A stretch of 64,000 bases of DNA from Chitinophaga fulva (GCF_012927205.1 NZ_JABBGC010000001.1:2914810-2978809), one strand, 5' to 3'; positions 45,329-54,441 are shown, counted from the first letter of the stretch. Notes: a model not told the origin generated them from the letters alone. Numbers and translations are program-made.

Positions 45329-46417
45329 ATGAAATATATACAAACCGCATTGATAGGACTGGCGCTGACGAGTTTTGTATCTTGCTCCAAAAGTGATAAA
45401 CCCGATACTGGTACCACTGCTGATTTTAATACCCTGAAGAATACATTTATCACCGATTTTGTTAATAAAACGGCGATACCAGGTTACGCTGACCTGGCTG
45501 CAAAATCAGCTACCTTCAACGATAAAGTAACTGTTTTAAAGGGTGCGCCCACAGAAGATAACCTGGCCGCTGCCAAACAGGCCTGGCGCGATATGCGCAG
45601 TACCTGGGAACAATGTGAAGGTTACCTGTTTGGCCCGGTGGAAGATGATAACCTTGATCCAAGTATGGATACTTGGCCGGTAGATAAAACACAACTGGAT
45701 GCGGTGCTGAGTAGCAATAACCCGCTGGAACTGGAAAATGTGGAAAAATTGGCAGATGCTTTAAGAGGATATCATCCTATTGAATATATTTTATGGGGAG
45801 CAGATGGAAAGCGCCAGGCAAAAGATATCGATGCCCGCGAAATGAAATATATTACCAGCCTTACTGCCGATCTTAAAAATATTTGCACCCAATTATCTAC
45901 CAGTTGGACACCCGCCGGAGGTAACTACGGTAATAAGTTACTCACCGTAGGAGCCAGCGGTAATCCCTATACAAAAAGGCAGGATGTGTTCATTGCTATT
46001 GTAGATGCTATGAAGGGAATTTGTGATGAGGTCGGTAGCAATAAAATGAAAGCTCCCTTCGATGAAAAAGACGGCACTAAAGTAGAATCTCCATTTAGCG
46101 GTAATTCCGTTACTGATTTCAAGAATAACATTGTCGGTGCCTATAATGTGTATACAGGCTCTTTTCTGGGCAACAAAGGTGTAGGCCTTGATCAGTTGGT
46201 AAGTGCAAGAAATGCCGCACTGAATAAAACTATCCAGGAAAAATTCCAGGCAGCAATCACTTCTTTCAATGCCATAACGCTGCCATATGAAAAAGCTATT
46301 CTGGATGCGGGCGGTCAACGGGTACAATGCCAGAATACTATGAATGCTATCAATGCACTGGCTGAAGTATTGGATAAGGACCTGAGAGACTTTGTAGTTA
46401 AAAATATCACTGATTAA
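45329..46417 (+). CDS. Imelysin (M75-like) lipoprotein
   Basis: About 362 residues from the ATG at 45329; a TTG at 45320 is the longer start. Lipobox VSCSK (Cys about 20). The imelysin family mark GxHxxE occurs in 'LRGYHPIEYILWGADG'. Two helical halves (residues ~40-200, 210-360) fit the family. Imelysin-like proteins are found with iron-uptake genes and are thought to bind iron or heme at the cell surface; protease action is disputed. It sits next to a di-heme oxidoreductase gene seven bases on. Confidence 0.87.
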   Translation: MKYIQTALIGLALTSFVSCSKSDKPDTGTTADFNTLKNTFITDFVNKTAIPGYADLAAKSATFNDKVTVLKGAPTEDNLAAAKQAWRDMRSTWEQCEGYLFGPVEDDNLDPSMDTWPVDKTQLDAVLSSNNPLELENVEKLADALRGYHPIEYILWGADGKRQAKDIDAREMKYITSLTADLKNICTQLSTSWTPAGGNYGNKLLTVGASGNPYTKRQDVFIAIVDAMKGICDEVGSNKMKAPFDEKDGTKVESPFSGNSVTDFKNNIVGAYNVYTGSFLGNKGVGLDQLVSARNAALNKTIQEKFQAAITSFNAITLPYEKAILDAGGQRVQCQNTMNAINALAEVLDKDLRDFVVKNITD

Positions 46418-46423
46418 GCGGTA

Positions 46424-47803
46424 ATGCAAGTGAAGAAAATATACGTAGTAGCTTTAATGCTTACCATGCCGGCATGGCTAATGATGTGTAAAAAAGCAGA
46501 CACTTTCGATGATGGTGGCTATGATCCGAGGTTAAGCGGAGGTGCTTCTACTTTTTTTGATATTACCAGTAAAGCATTTGGACATGCCATTCCTGGCCTT
46601 AGCGGGTATGACCAATATATTCATGATTTAGGTGATGAACAATCAGACCAGACCTTTGTTGCATCACCAGCTCCTCTCAATAGTGGATTAGGGCCTATTT
46701 ACAATAATGTAAGTTGTAAAAGCTGCCACCATAACGATGGGAAAGGAAATCCAACTACCGGCTTAAACACTTCCTCTATGTTGGTACGGGCAAGTATTCC
46801 TGGCAATGATGAACACGGCGGCCCTCTGCCAGTTCCAGGCTTTGGGTTGCAGATCCAGGACTTAGCTATTTTCGGGCGGCAGCCGGAAGCGAAAGTCAAT
46901 ATTTCCTATACGGATATCAACTACATTTATCCGGATGGCACTATCACAGTACTGCATAAACCGGCTTACCAACTGGTAAATCCTTATCTGCCCTTACCTG
47001 GGAATGTGATGTTATCGGCTCGTATGGCGCCTCCGTTCTTTGGGCTGGGCTTATTAGATCTGATTCCGGAGTCTATCATTACTGGTTTTGCTGCGCAGCA
47101 GGCCAGCGACAATAGAGGGGTCAGCGGAAGGCCCAACTACGTATATGACCCCGTTCAGCAGAAAATGATGTTAGGGCGCTATGGTATGAAGGCTAATACA
47201 GCTACATTGCTTACACAGGTAGCGGCTGCCTATCAGCAAGATATGGGTATTACGAGTCGCGTATTCCCGAAAGAAAGCGCTGATGGACAAATTCAGAATG
47301 AAGGTCGTCCGGCAGATCCAATGCTGGCTGATACGATTCTGGATGCTACAGTATTTTATATCAAAACATTGTGTGTTCCTGCCCGTAGAAATACCACCGA
47401 TCCAGCGGTGAGACAGGGAGAGATATTATTTGCCCAGATAGGTTGTGCAAGTTGTCATATTCCTACCATTCAAACGGCAACGGACGTACGTTTTAAAACA
47501 TTGAGCAATCAACGTATTCACCCTTACACAGATTTGCTATTGCATGATATGGGGCCTGGTTTGGCAGATAACCGTCCTGACTTTCTTGCTACCGGCAGTG
47601 AGTGGAAAACCCCAGCTCTTTGGGGGATTGGGTTATTTGAGAAAACAAATGGAATTCCTTATTATCTGCACGATGGCAGAGCAAGAACGCTTCCCGAAGC
47701 TATTTTATGGCATGATGGTGAAGCAGCTGCGAGCCGGGATGAATATGTGAAACTTTCTGCTTTTCAACGCGATAACCTGATCTCGTTTTTAAAATCTCTT
47801 TAA
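46424..47803 (+). CDS. Di-heme oxidoreductase (DHOR family)
   Basis: 459 residues with a lipobox (LMMCKK). Two heme-c sites: CKSCH near residue 91 and CASCH near 344. Other family marks are 'GHAIPGLSGYDQYIHDLGDEQSDQTF' and 'TDLLLHDMGPGLADNRPDF', 'EWKTPALWGIGLF', 'LHDGRARTLPEAILWHDGEA'. DHOR/PF06537 proteins, formerly 'thiol oxidoreductases', are periplasmic or surface electron carriers and often stand beside imelysin. It is the last gene before a strong terminator. Confidence 0.88.
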   Translation: MQVKKIYVVALMLTMPAWLMMCKKADTFDDGGYDPRLSGGASTFFDITSKAFGHAIPGLSGYDQYIHDLGDEQSDQTFVASPAPLNSGLGPIYNNVSCKSCHHNDGKGNPTTGLNTSSMLVRASIPGNDEHGGPLPVPGFGLQIQDLAIFGRQPEAKVNISYTDINYIYPDGTITVLHKPAYQLVNPYLPLPGNVMLSARMAPPFFGLGLLDLIPESIITGFAAQQASDNRGVSGRPNYVYDPVQQKMMLGRYGMKANTATLLTQVAAAYQQDMGITSRVFPKESADGQIQNEGRPADPMLADTILDATVFYIKTLCVPARRNTTDPAVRQGEILFAQIGCASCHIPTIQTATDVRFKTLSNQRIHPYTDLLLHDMGPGLADNRPDFLATGSEWKTPALWGIGLFEKTNGIPYYLHDGRARTLPEAILWHDGEAAASRDEYVKLSAFQRDNLISFLKSL

Positions 47804-48136
47804 GAGAAATTAAACTATAAGTTTCTGGGTGTCATTCTGGGTGTCAATTAAGTGTCAACAATAGCGGGAGAAAGAGGGGGCATCTAAGAAAAATTGACAC
47901 TCATACAAAAAAGGCTTGTAAGTTTATGACTTACAAGCCTTTTTTGTGCACCTTAGTGGAAGATTATTGAACCAGCTGCTACTGATACTGAGGAGGGTAT
48001 ATAATTTTAGCCACTAATAATTGCGATATACAACACGTTAAAGCAATAAGTTTGATAATTTGTACGACCAAACAAAGTAAAATAATCAGGTAAACATAGA
48101 AAAACTAATAGTTAAACCTTACATCATTATACTTAA
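47804..48136. other. Intergenic region with short direct repeats
   Basis: 333 bases without a gene. Besides the terminator, it starts with GGGTGTCATTCTGGGTGTCAATTAAGTGTCAA, two GGGTGTCA copies and a related AGTGTCAA, and an ATTGACACTC inverted copy near 47893. Such GTGTCA repeats occur beside some integrated elements, but there is no integrase. The remainder is plain AT-rich promoter-type DNA for the next gene. Confidence 0.4.
47907..47945 (+). terminator. Terminator of the porin-to-DHOR operon
   Basis: AAAAAAGGCTTGTAAG-TTTATGA-CTTACAAGCCTTTTTT is a 16-bp stem including the A/T flanks, so it can act in both directions. Confidence 0.85.
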
Positions 48137-49312
48137 ATGCAAAAGCATCAAAATATTCCCGAAGCAGCTATCTGGAATGAAAAAAATAATCAATGGGAAT
48201 GGGGAGAGAAAAATGCTGCGGAGAAAGCAATTGGTGTATGGCATTGCTGGCATGTAGAGGGACACCTGTGCGCTACTATTGATTATGGTGATGGCAATCC
48301 TCCATTTGCCTTAAAACGTTTTCACCCCGATGGTACTTTGGCGCAGGAAGGCAATTGGTATGGTGGGCAGGTGTGGTTAGGTACCTTTCGTTGGATAAAA
48401 AGTGAACATCCCACCAGTGAATATTTCCCCGCAGGCGATGCTGACAAAAATCCTATTGTATGGGTAGCGGAGTTTGATTATATAAAGGAAGGTATCTATC
48501 ATGCGCAACGTTATTTTGACAGGCAAAATAGATCGGTTAGCATAGCTGGCGACCATGAGCCCCGGCGGCCGGCAGCTGTTCCGGCACGGGCGCACTACGT
48601 AAGCCAGACATCCTCAAATAATGGGGGACCTGGCTGGGTAATGGGAGAAGTGGATGCCCTAACGGGAAAGTATATAGGTAACTATATTGAATGGGACCTG
48701 GATGGTCATATCACGGTAGAGCGGGTATATAGCCGGGACGCGCACGACCTGCAGGAAGAGCACGAATATCAAAACAACATCCGCTGGTGCTCTAAATTGT
48801 ACCTGCCCGATGGAAAATCAACCCAAAGCTTTTATCATAAAAAAATTGATCCACCTGTAGTTTGTAGCACCACGTTGTATAGCAATCATTCACAGGACCG
48901 TACGAAAACTTTTTTCAACAAAGAAGGTCAGGAGTTATATGCTGTGCGTTTGGAGGAGGTGAGCGAATTGCACGTAAGAAGGTATTACAACGGTGTATTA
49001 GTATTTGAAAGCATCATGACCGCAGACTTTAATAAAGCACCGGTTAGAGTAACCTACTTTTATATTAATGGCACTACATTAATAGACTATACTTCTAATG
49101 GGGATGGTACGGGATGGTGGCGTATGTATGATGAATCCGGCCGGGAATTAGGAAAACTGCCGGAACTGGAAGAAAAAGCCAGAAACGAGAATAATACCTG
49201 GGGAAGGTTGTTTATGCCTTTTTGGCGTTCCTATAAATGGAACACCGCTAAAACTGATTGGGAGGCGATAATTGAATATTTTAATGCAATATTGCAAGAT
49301 GGTAAAACATAA
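48137..49312 (+). CDS. Hypothetical cytoplasmic protein, possible MORN/YwqK-like
   Basis: 391 residues, no signal peptide or membrane segment, rich in Trp and Tyr. Segments such as 'ALKRFHPDGTLAQEGNWYGGQ', 'YIEWDLDGHITVERVY', 'TFFNKEGQELYAVRLEE' and 'WRMYDESGRELGKL' recur as two-strand motifs around a turn of the type xxDGxxxx; this is reminiscent of MORN or YwqK-like repeats but no copy is clear. Sequence similar proteins may be immunity proteins or structural repeats. Codon use looks AT-richer than the surrounding housekeeping genes. Function unknown. Confidence 0.6.
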   Translation: MQKHQNIPEAAIWNEKNNQWEWGEKNAAEKAIGVWHCWHVEGHLCATIDYGDGNPPFALKRFHPDGTLAQEGNWYGGQVWLGTFRWIKSEHPTSEYFPAGDADKNPIVWVAEFDYIKEGIYHAQRYFDRQNRSVSIAGDHEPRRPAAVPARAHYVSQTSSNNGGPGWVMGEVDALTGKYIGNYIEWDLDGHITVERVYSRDAHDLQEEHEYQNNIRWCSKLYLPDGKSTQSFYHKKIDPPVVCSTTLYSNHSQDRTKTFFNKEGQELYAVRLEEVSELHVRRYYNGVLVFESIMTADFNKAPVRVTYFYINGTTLIDYTSNGDGTGWWRMYDESGRELGKLPELEEKARNENNTWGRLFMPFWRSYKWNTAKTDWEAIIEYFNAILQDGKT

Positions 49313-49379
49313 GTAAAGTTTAGCTTAGCGGCACCTGCGGATCTTAAACAGGTGCTGGATAAGACAGATTGGCAATAAT

Positions 49380-49793
49380 ATGAAGAGATTTTATAGGTAC
49401 ATTATTTACAGACTTTACGACAAGGCTTTAAAGAAGCCATCTTTTACTCCGGTGCTGGATACCATTACACCGTTGGCAATATTGCATATGTTAATGTTCT
49501 TTGTGGTTGCTCAGGTGTTTTGTATGCTCGTAATACATGGCCCCTTGCCTTTACTGGAGCATATGGGGCTGATGATAATTTTTGTAATTTTTAACCTGTG
49601 GGTACATTACATTTTATTCTATGACAAGAAATCATGGAGCAACATTATGGAAGAATTTAAGGACGAAAGCCCTGCGGAAAGGAGAAAAGGAGGATGGTAT
49701 GTGGTAGGGTATCTTGTTGGTGGTTCCCTGTTGTGTTTGGCGTTGCTTGGCTTGGTTGTGTGGATAGGTGTTAGGTTACATTTGATATCTTAA
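49380..49793 (+). CDS. Small membrane hypothetical protein
   Basis: 137 residues with three hydrophobic segments ('LAILHMLMFFVVAQVFCMLV', 'HMGLMIIFVIFNLWVHYILF', 'YLVGGSLLCLALLGLVVWIGV') joined by basic loops. No motif recognised. It is 67 bases after the previous unknown gene and may be in one transcript; it ends before a terminator at 49842-49892. Confidence 0.55.
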   Translation: MKRFYRYIIYRLYDKALKKPSFTPVLDTITPLAILHMLMFFVVAQVFCMLVIHGPLPLLEHMGLMIIFVIFNLWVHYILFYDKKSWSNIMEEFKDESPAERRKGGWYVVGYLVGGSLLCLALLGLVVWIGVRLHLIS

Positions 49794-49841
49794 GATAAGA
49801 GGTATCTTTCGAGAGAATTTACTGCTTGATTTTTACCTAAT

Positions 49842-49892
49842 AAAGATGCTGTCTTCGCTGTTTGTAAAAGCAGGGAGACAGCATCTTTTTCT
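49842..49892 (+). terminator. Terminator after the small membrane gene
   Basis: AAAGATGCTGTCT...AGACAGCATCTTT is a 13-bp stem with a 21-base loop and a following TTTTTCTTTT run. Confidence 0.75.
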
Positions 49893-49994
49893 TTTGGCAG
49901 TATGGATCTGTCAATAAATCTGATGGTGGAAATGAAAAAAGAGTGAGTGGAAATTTCTGATGAGTTTGAGGTGGGCATGTATGTCCCAAAAACA

Positions 49995-50026
49995 AAGAAT
50001 CCTGTAAGTAAAACTTACAGGATTCT
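49995..50026 (-). terminator. tRNA-Leu terminator
   Basis: AAGAATCCTGTAAG...CTTACAGGATTCTT forms a 14-bp stem directly downstream of the tRNA gene on its strand, followed by TTTG in minus-strand sense. Confidence 0.8.
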
Positions 50027-50028
50027 TG

Positions 50029-50112
50029 TGCCCAGAACTGGATTCGAACCAGCACACCCTTGCAGGCGCTGCGACCTGAACACAGTGCGTCTACCAATTT
50101 CGCCATCTGGGC
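50029..50112 (-). tRNA. tRNA-Leu (anticodon CAG)
   Basis: 84 bases. Minus strand starts GCCCAGA and ends TCTGGGC with discriminator A, giving a 7-bp acceptor stem. D-loop sequence AATTGGTAGACGC, anticodon stem CTGTG/CGCAG around TTCAGGT, so the anticodon is CAG, reading CUG. A long variable arm (CGCCTGCAAGGGTG) makes it class II as expected for leucine. T arm 'GCTGGTTCGAATCCAG'. CCA is not encoded and must be added by the cca gene product found downstream at 52898. Confidence 0.93.
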
Positions 50113-50140
50113 AGGGCTGTGTCCCTCGTTAAAGGGATTG

Positions 50141-50171
50141 CAAAGGTAGGTTTTTTATATTACCGACCAAA
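50141..50171 (-). promoter_or_regulatory. Bacteroidota-type promoter of tRNA-Leu
   Basis: Minus-strand TTTG (50171-50168), exactly 19 bases, then TACCTTTG (50148-50141). This matches the Bacteroidota consensus TTTG-N19-TAnnTTTG. The tRNA starts 29 bases further on. Confidence 0.7.
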
Positions 50172-50233
50172 TTTATTTTTAAAAAAAGCAATAAAACAGT
50201 GGAAACCCGCTGCCTTATTGCTTTTAAAGGATA

Positions 50234-51046
50234 TTAAACAGCCACGTTGAACTCACGCAGGGTGTCGTTCAGGCTCGTCTTCAGATCGGTGGAAGCTTTA
50301 CGCTGACCAATAATCAGTGCACAGTTAACCTGGTATTCACCGGCAGGGAACTTCTTAGGATAAGTACCCGGAATAACCACGCTGCGGGCTGGTACACGGC
50401 CTTTGTATTCGATAGGCTCAGGACCGCTCACGTCAATGATTTTAGTAGACTGTGTCAGTACTACGTTAGCGCCGAGTACGGCTTCTTTTTCTACGTGTAC
50501 GCCTTCTACTACGATACAACGGGAACCCAGGAAGCAACCATCTTCGATGATCACCGGGCTGGCCTGCAGCGGTTCCAGTACGCCGCCGATACCCACGCCA
50601 CCGCTCAGATGCACATGTTTACCGATCTGCGCGCAGGAGCCTACGGTTGCCCAGGTGTCTACCATGGTGCCTTCGTCTACGTATGCACCGATGTTCACGT
50701 AAGACGGCATCAGGATACAACCTTTGGAGATATAGGCGCCATAACGGGCAATAGCATGCGGTACTACACGCACACCCAGATCTTTATAGTTGGTCTTCAG
50801 CTTCATCTTATCATAGAACTCGAAAGGAGGAAGCGACATGGTTTCCATCGGTTGGATGGTGAAATACATCAGGATGGCCTGCTTTACCCATTCGTTTACC
50901 ACCCAGCCGCTTTCTGTAGGCTGCGCTACTCTCAAATGGCCCTTGTCTACTGCTTCTATCACTGCTTTTACGGCATCGGCGTACTGCGTTTCCTGCAACA
51001 GGCCTCTGTCGGCCCAGGCAGCCTGTATTTGTTGTTGTAAATCCAT
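50234..51046 (-). CDS. dapD: Tetrahydrodipicolinate N-succinyltransferase
   Basis: 270 residues, normal length. It succinylates tetrahydrodipicolinate in the lysine/diaminopimelate pathway. N-terminal helical part (1-100), then a left-handed beta-helix of hexapeptide repeats (110-240): 'ARYGAYISKGCILMPSYVNIGAYVDEGTMVDTWATVGSCAQIGKHVHLSGGVGIGGV' region and 'VIEDGCFLGSRCIVVEGVHVEKEAVLGANVVLT' region. The final 'KTSLNDTLREFNV' is typical. Its promoter element CAAAAGTA (51061-51068) is shared in a divergent region with the glycosyltransferase gene. Confidence 0.95.
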   Translation of the reverse strand: MDLQQQIQAAWADRGLLQETQYADAVKAVIEAVDKGHLRVAQPTESGWVVNEWVKQAILMYFTIQPMETMSLPPFEFYDKMKLKTNYKDLGVRVVPHAIARYGAYISKGCILMPSYVNIGAYVDEGTMVDTWATVGSCAQIGKHVHLSGGVGIGGVLEPLQASPVIIEDGCFLGSRCIVVEGVHVEKEAVLGANVVLTQSTKIIDVSGPEPIEYKGRVPARSVVIPGTYPKKFPAGEYQVNCALIIGQRKASTDLKTSLNDTLREFNVAV

Positions 51047-51060
51047 TTGTGCTTTTTTCG

Positions 51061-51068
51061 CAAAAGTA
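51061..51068 (-). promoter_or_regulatory. -7 element of dapD
   Basis: On the minus strand TACTTTTG fits TAnnTTTG, 15 bases before the dapD ATG. No TTTG at the -33 distance is visible. Confidence 0.4.
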
Positions 51069-51132
51069 ATATCTAATAAATGAAATAACGAATAACGAAT
51101 TTCTTTCGTGGGAGTTCGTATTTTCGCGACAT

Positions 51133-52260
51133 ATGAAGATTGGTTTTGATGCCAAGCGTGCTTTCCAGAATGATACGGGACTGGGCAACTACAGCCGCAC
51201 CCTTATCTCTTCCCTGGCAGCAGGCTTCCCGGAGCACCAGTATTTTCTGTTCGCTCCTAAACAAACGGATATGTACAATGCGCCGGGCATCCCGGTGATA
51301 TTACCTGAAAAAGCCTGGCACCGCTGGTTTAAATCGGCCTGGCGGAGCCGGTATGTGGTAAAAGACCTGCAACGGTACGGTATTGATGTATACCATGGCC
51401 TCAGCCATGAAATCCCCTTCGGTATTCCCGGCAGCGGTGTGAAATCGGTGGTGACAATGCATGACCTTATCTTTGAAAGGTATCCGAAACAGTATAACCC
51501 TATCGATGTTGTCACTTACCGCCGTAAAGCCCGCTACGCCTGCGAAAAGGCAGATAAAGTAGTGGCTATCAGCGAACAGACCCGGCAGGACCTTATCACG
51601 TTTTACCATACCGATCCGGATAAAATAGCGGTCGTATACCAGAGCTGTGATCCCGCTTTTGCGGTCCCTCATACAACTGCTGAAATAGAGGAGTTCCGCA
51701 GCCGTTACCGCCTGCCTGACCATTATTTTCTGTATGTTGGCTCAGTCATTGAAAGGAAAAACCTGCTGGGCATCGTAACGGCCATGAATACACTGAAAGG
51801 CTCGGTGGATGTGCCGCTGGTAGTACTGGGCAACGGTAGTGGTTATAAAACGAAGGTAAAGGAATACCTTGCGGCCAACGGCCTCTCTCAACAGGTGATA
51901 TGGCTCAACGAGCAGGAACGGTTGCCCAACAGCGCGCTGCCGCTGCTCTATCAGGGCGCGGTGGCATTATTGTATCCTTCGGTTTTTGAGGGTTTTGGTA
52001 TTCCTATTCTGGAGGCGCTGTGGAGCGGTACGCCGGTGATTACTTCCCATGGCTCCTGTTTTGGGGAGACAGGCGGGGATGCTGCTTTATATGTAGATCC
52101 GCTGAGCGCAACAGATATCGCGGGCGCGATGCGCCGCGTGCTGGCAGAACCTTCGCTGGTGCAGGACATGCGCGACAAAGGATGGGTGCACGCCCGGAAG
52201 TTCACACCGGAACAATGTGCGGCTGATATGATGAAAGTGTATGTGGACCTGGAAAAATAA
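51133..52260 (+). CDS. GT4-family glycosyltransferase
   Basis: 375 residues. GT-B fold: N-terminal 'MKIGFDAKRAFQNDTGLGNYSRTL' and 'YHGLSHEIP'; linker with 'YIGSVIERKNLLGIVTAMN'-like 'YVGSVIERKN'; C-terminal Rossmann half ends with the donor motif 'LLYPSVFEGFGIPILEALWSGTPVITS' in which Glu residues bind the nucleotide sugar (ExFGxxxxE). This type transfers sugars, mostly mannose or glucose, to lipid-linked or polysaccharide acceptors. No polysaccharide cluster is adjacent, so its product is unknown. It is followed by tsaC after ten bases. Confidence 0.87.
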   Translation: MKIGFDAKRAFQNDTGLGNYSRTLISSLAAGFPEHQYFLFAPKQTDMYNAPGIPVILPEKAWHRWFKSAWRSRYVVKDLQRYGIDVYHGLSHEIPFGIPGSGVKSVVTMHDLIFERYPKQYNPIDVVTYRRKARYACEKADKVVAISEQTRQDLITFYHTDPDKIAVVYQSCDPAFAVPHTTAEIEEFRSRYRLPDHYFLYVGSVIERKNLLGIVTAMNTLKGSVDVPLVVLGNGSGYKTKVKEYLAANGLSQQVIWLNEQERLPNSALPLLYQGAVALLYPSVFEGFGIPILEALWSGTPVITSHGSCFGETGGDAALYVDPLSATDIAGAMRRVLAEPSLVQDMRDKGWVHARKFTPEQCAADMMKVYVDLEK

Positions 52261-52270
52261 ATGAACGCTA

Positions 52271-52840
52271 ATGGATTTTGAACAGGATATCAACGCCGCA
52301 TTGCCGGTATTGCGCAATGGCGGCCTTATTCTATACCCCACAGACACCATCTGGGGAATCGGCTGCGACGCTACAAATGAATCGGCAGTAAAAAAAGTAT
52401 ATGAACTGAAACAACGCAGCGAAAGCAAAAGCCTCGTGATACTGCTGCCAGACGTACGGGACTTGTTACATTATGTGTCCAACCCCCGGCCGGATATGGC
52501 GGAGGTGCTCGCCGGCTTCGACCGCCCTACGACTGTTATTTATGAAGGCGCCCTCGGCCTCGCTGCCAATGCTGTCAGTGAAGACCAAACGGTGGCTATC
52601 CGCATCGTACAGGATACTTTCTGCCGTCACCTGCTGAAACGATTCCGTAAACCACTGGTGTCCACGTCTGCCAATATCAGCGGTCAACCGTCACCGGCCA
52701 GTTTCCGGGATGTATCCCCGGCTATTGTGAACGGTGTGGATTACGTGGTGAAATACCGGCAGGAAGAAGCCGCCACAGGCGTGGCTTCCAGGATTATCAG
52801 GATCGGAAAAGACGGTTCAATAGCCATAATCCGGGATTAA
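52271..52840 (+). CDS. tsaC: Threonylcarbamoyl-AMP synthase (Sua5/YrdC)
   Basis: 189 residues. Makes L-threonylcarbamoyladenylate from threonine, bicarbonate and ATP for the t6A37 modification of tRNAs. YrdC motifs: 'GGLILYPTDTIWGIGCDATN', 'VKKVYELKQRSESKSLVILL', 'AIRIVQDTFCRHLLKRFRKPLVSTSANISGQPSP'. The short form without the C-terminal Sua5 domain is the TsaC type. It is in a run with cca and miaA, all acting on tRNA. Confidence 0.92.
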   Translation: MDFEQDINAALPVLRNGGLILYPTDTIWGIGCDATNESAVKKVYELKQRSESKSLVILLPDVRDLLHYVSNPRPDMAEVLAGFDRPTTVIYEGALGLAANAVSEDQTVAIRIVQDTFCRHLLKRFRKPLVSTSANISGQPSPASFRDVSPAIVNGVDYVVKYRQEEAATGVASRIIRIGKDGSIAIIRD

Positions 52841-52854
52841 ACGTCATTATTTAT

Positions 52855-52862
52855 TACATTTG
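52855..52862 (+). promoter_or_regulatory. -7 promoter element of cca
   Basis: TACATTTG fits TAnnTTTG, 36 bases before the cca ATG. No good -33 TTTG is seen. Confidence 0.35.
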
Positions 52863-52897
52863 CGCCCTGATTTCGGAGAAAGGAACAAAATTTTAAT

Positions 52898-54334
52898 ATG
52901 ATCAGCAGCAAGCCATTAGACATTCCCTGCTCTCTGCAGGAACGGAAAGTGTTGGAGAAGATTGCGCTGGCAGCCCACGAACTGGGCGTGCCCGCCTATC
53001 TGATCGGAGGCTTCGTACGCGATAAAATACTGGGAAGAAGAACAAAAGACATGGATATTGTGTGTGTGGGAGACGGCATCACCCTGGCACACAAGGTGGC
53101 TGAAGCCCTGGGCGACAATATCCCGGTCAGCTTCTTTAAAACCTACGGCACGGCACAAGTGAAATGGCACGAATTTGAAATCGAATTCGTTGGCGCCCGC
53201 AAAGAAAGCTACCGCCGGGAATCCAGAAACCCCGAAGTGGTGGCCGGGTCACTCGAAGATGACCAGAACCGCCGCGATTTTACGATCAACGCACTGGCTG
53301 TCAGCCTCAGAGACGTGGACTATGGTACCCTGATAGACCCCTTCGGCGGAATGGCCGATATGGATAAACAACTGATCCGTACCCCCCTGGAGCCGGCCCA
53401 GACTTTCAGCGACGACCCCCTGCGCATGATGCGCGCTATCCGCTTCGCATCCCAGCTGCAGTTCACCATCAGTGATGAGGCGTTTAAGGCTATCCAGGAA
53501 AATGCGGAACGTATCCGTATCATCACACAGGAACGGATATCCGACGAATTCAATAAAATCATGCTCTCCCCCAAACCCTCTGTGGGACTCGACCTGCTCT
53601 ATAAGGCCGGTCTGCTTAAAATCATCTTCCCCCAGATGATAGACATGGTAGGGGTGGAAATGTATGAGGGCAAAGGACACAAGGATAATTTCTACCATAC
53701 CCTACAGGTGGTGGACAATATCTCCGTTCATACCCGAGATCTCTGGCTCCGCTGGGCTGCACTGCTGCACGATATCGGTAAGCCGGCCACCAAAAAATTT
53801 GAGCCGGGCCACGGCTGGACTTTCCACGGACACGATGCGGTGGGAGGGAAGATGGTGACCCGTATCTTTACCAGGCTCAAATTACCACTGCATGATAAAA
53901 TGAAGCTGGTCAAAAAGCTGGTGGAGCTCCACCTGCGCCCGATCAGCCTCACCAAGGAAAATATAACGGACTCGGCTATCCGCAGGCTCCTGTTCGATGC
54001 CGGCGATGATATCGAAGCGCTCATGATGCTCTGCGAAGCCGATATCACCTCCAAAAACAAATCCAAGGTGAAACGTTATCTGGAGAATTTTGAACTGGTG
54101 CGTAAAAGGCTGAAGGAAGTGGAGGAAAGCGATCGTATCCGCAACTGGCAACCACCTGTTACCGGTGAAATGATCATGGAGACGTTCGATCTGAAACCCG
54201 GCCGGGTGGTGGGTGACCTCAAAAATGCTATCAGGGAGGCTATCCTCGACGGTGAAATACCTAACACCTACGAAGCTGCCTACGCTTTTTTGCTGGAAAA
54301 AGCAAAAGCCCTGGACCTTACCCCAGTTAAATAA
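52898..54334 (+). CDS. cca: CCA-adding tRNA nucleotidyltransferase with HD domain
   Basis: 478 residues. Class II nucleotidyltransferase: 'YLIGGFVRDKILGRRTKDMDIVCVG' provides GGxxRD and the metal-binding DxD; 'SRNPEVVAGSLEDDQNRRDFTINALAVS' binds the nucleotide; 'TFSDDPLRMMRAIRFASQLQF' is the flexible head. An HD domain follows at ~255-400 ('LRWAALLHDIGKP', 'GHDAVGGKMV'), possibly a phosphodiesterase. It adds CCA to tRNAs, needed here as the tRNA-Leu gene has none. Confidence 0.94.
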   Translation: MISSKPLDIPCSLQERKVLEKIALAAHELGVPAYLIGGFVRDKILGRRTKDMDIVCVGDGITLAHKVAEALGDNIPVSFFKTYGTAQVKWHEFEIEFVGARKESYRRESRNPEVVAGSLEDDQNRRDFTINALAVSLRDVDYGTLIDPFGGMADMDKQLIRTPLEPAQTFSDDPLRMMRAIRFASQLQFTISDEAFKAIQENAERIRIITQERISDEFNKIMLSPKPSVGLDLLYKAGLLKIIFPQMIDMVGVEMYEGKGHKDNFYHTLQVVDNISVHTRDLWLRWAALLHDIGKPATKKFEPGHGWTFHGHDAVGGKMVTRIFTRLKLPLHDKMKLVKKLVELHLRPISLTKENITDSAIRRLLFDAGDDIEALMMLCEADITSKNKSKVKRYLENFELVRKRLKEVEESDRIRNWQPPVTGEMIMETFDLKPGRVVGDLKNAIREAILDGEIPNTYEAAYAFLLEKAKALDLTPVK

Positions 54335-54441
54335 AATTGGTAATTTTACATAACCAGAATTAAGAAACGATTAATTGTTATCAGCGCCCTTGACCACGCG
54401 TTGGGAATTAATATATTTATCTAACTTATAACCAAATTGTC

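Noticed and set aside
47821..47900. Attachment site or integrase remnant near the GTGTCA repeats
   Set aside because: No recombinase gene or fragment is found and no matching tRNA end is duplicated; repeats are too short.
50495..51040. 181-residue frame antisense to dapD
   Set aside because: Shadow of dapD; low-complexity Tyr/His/Phe content and no recognisable domain.
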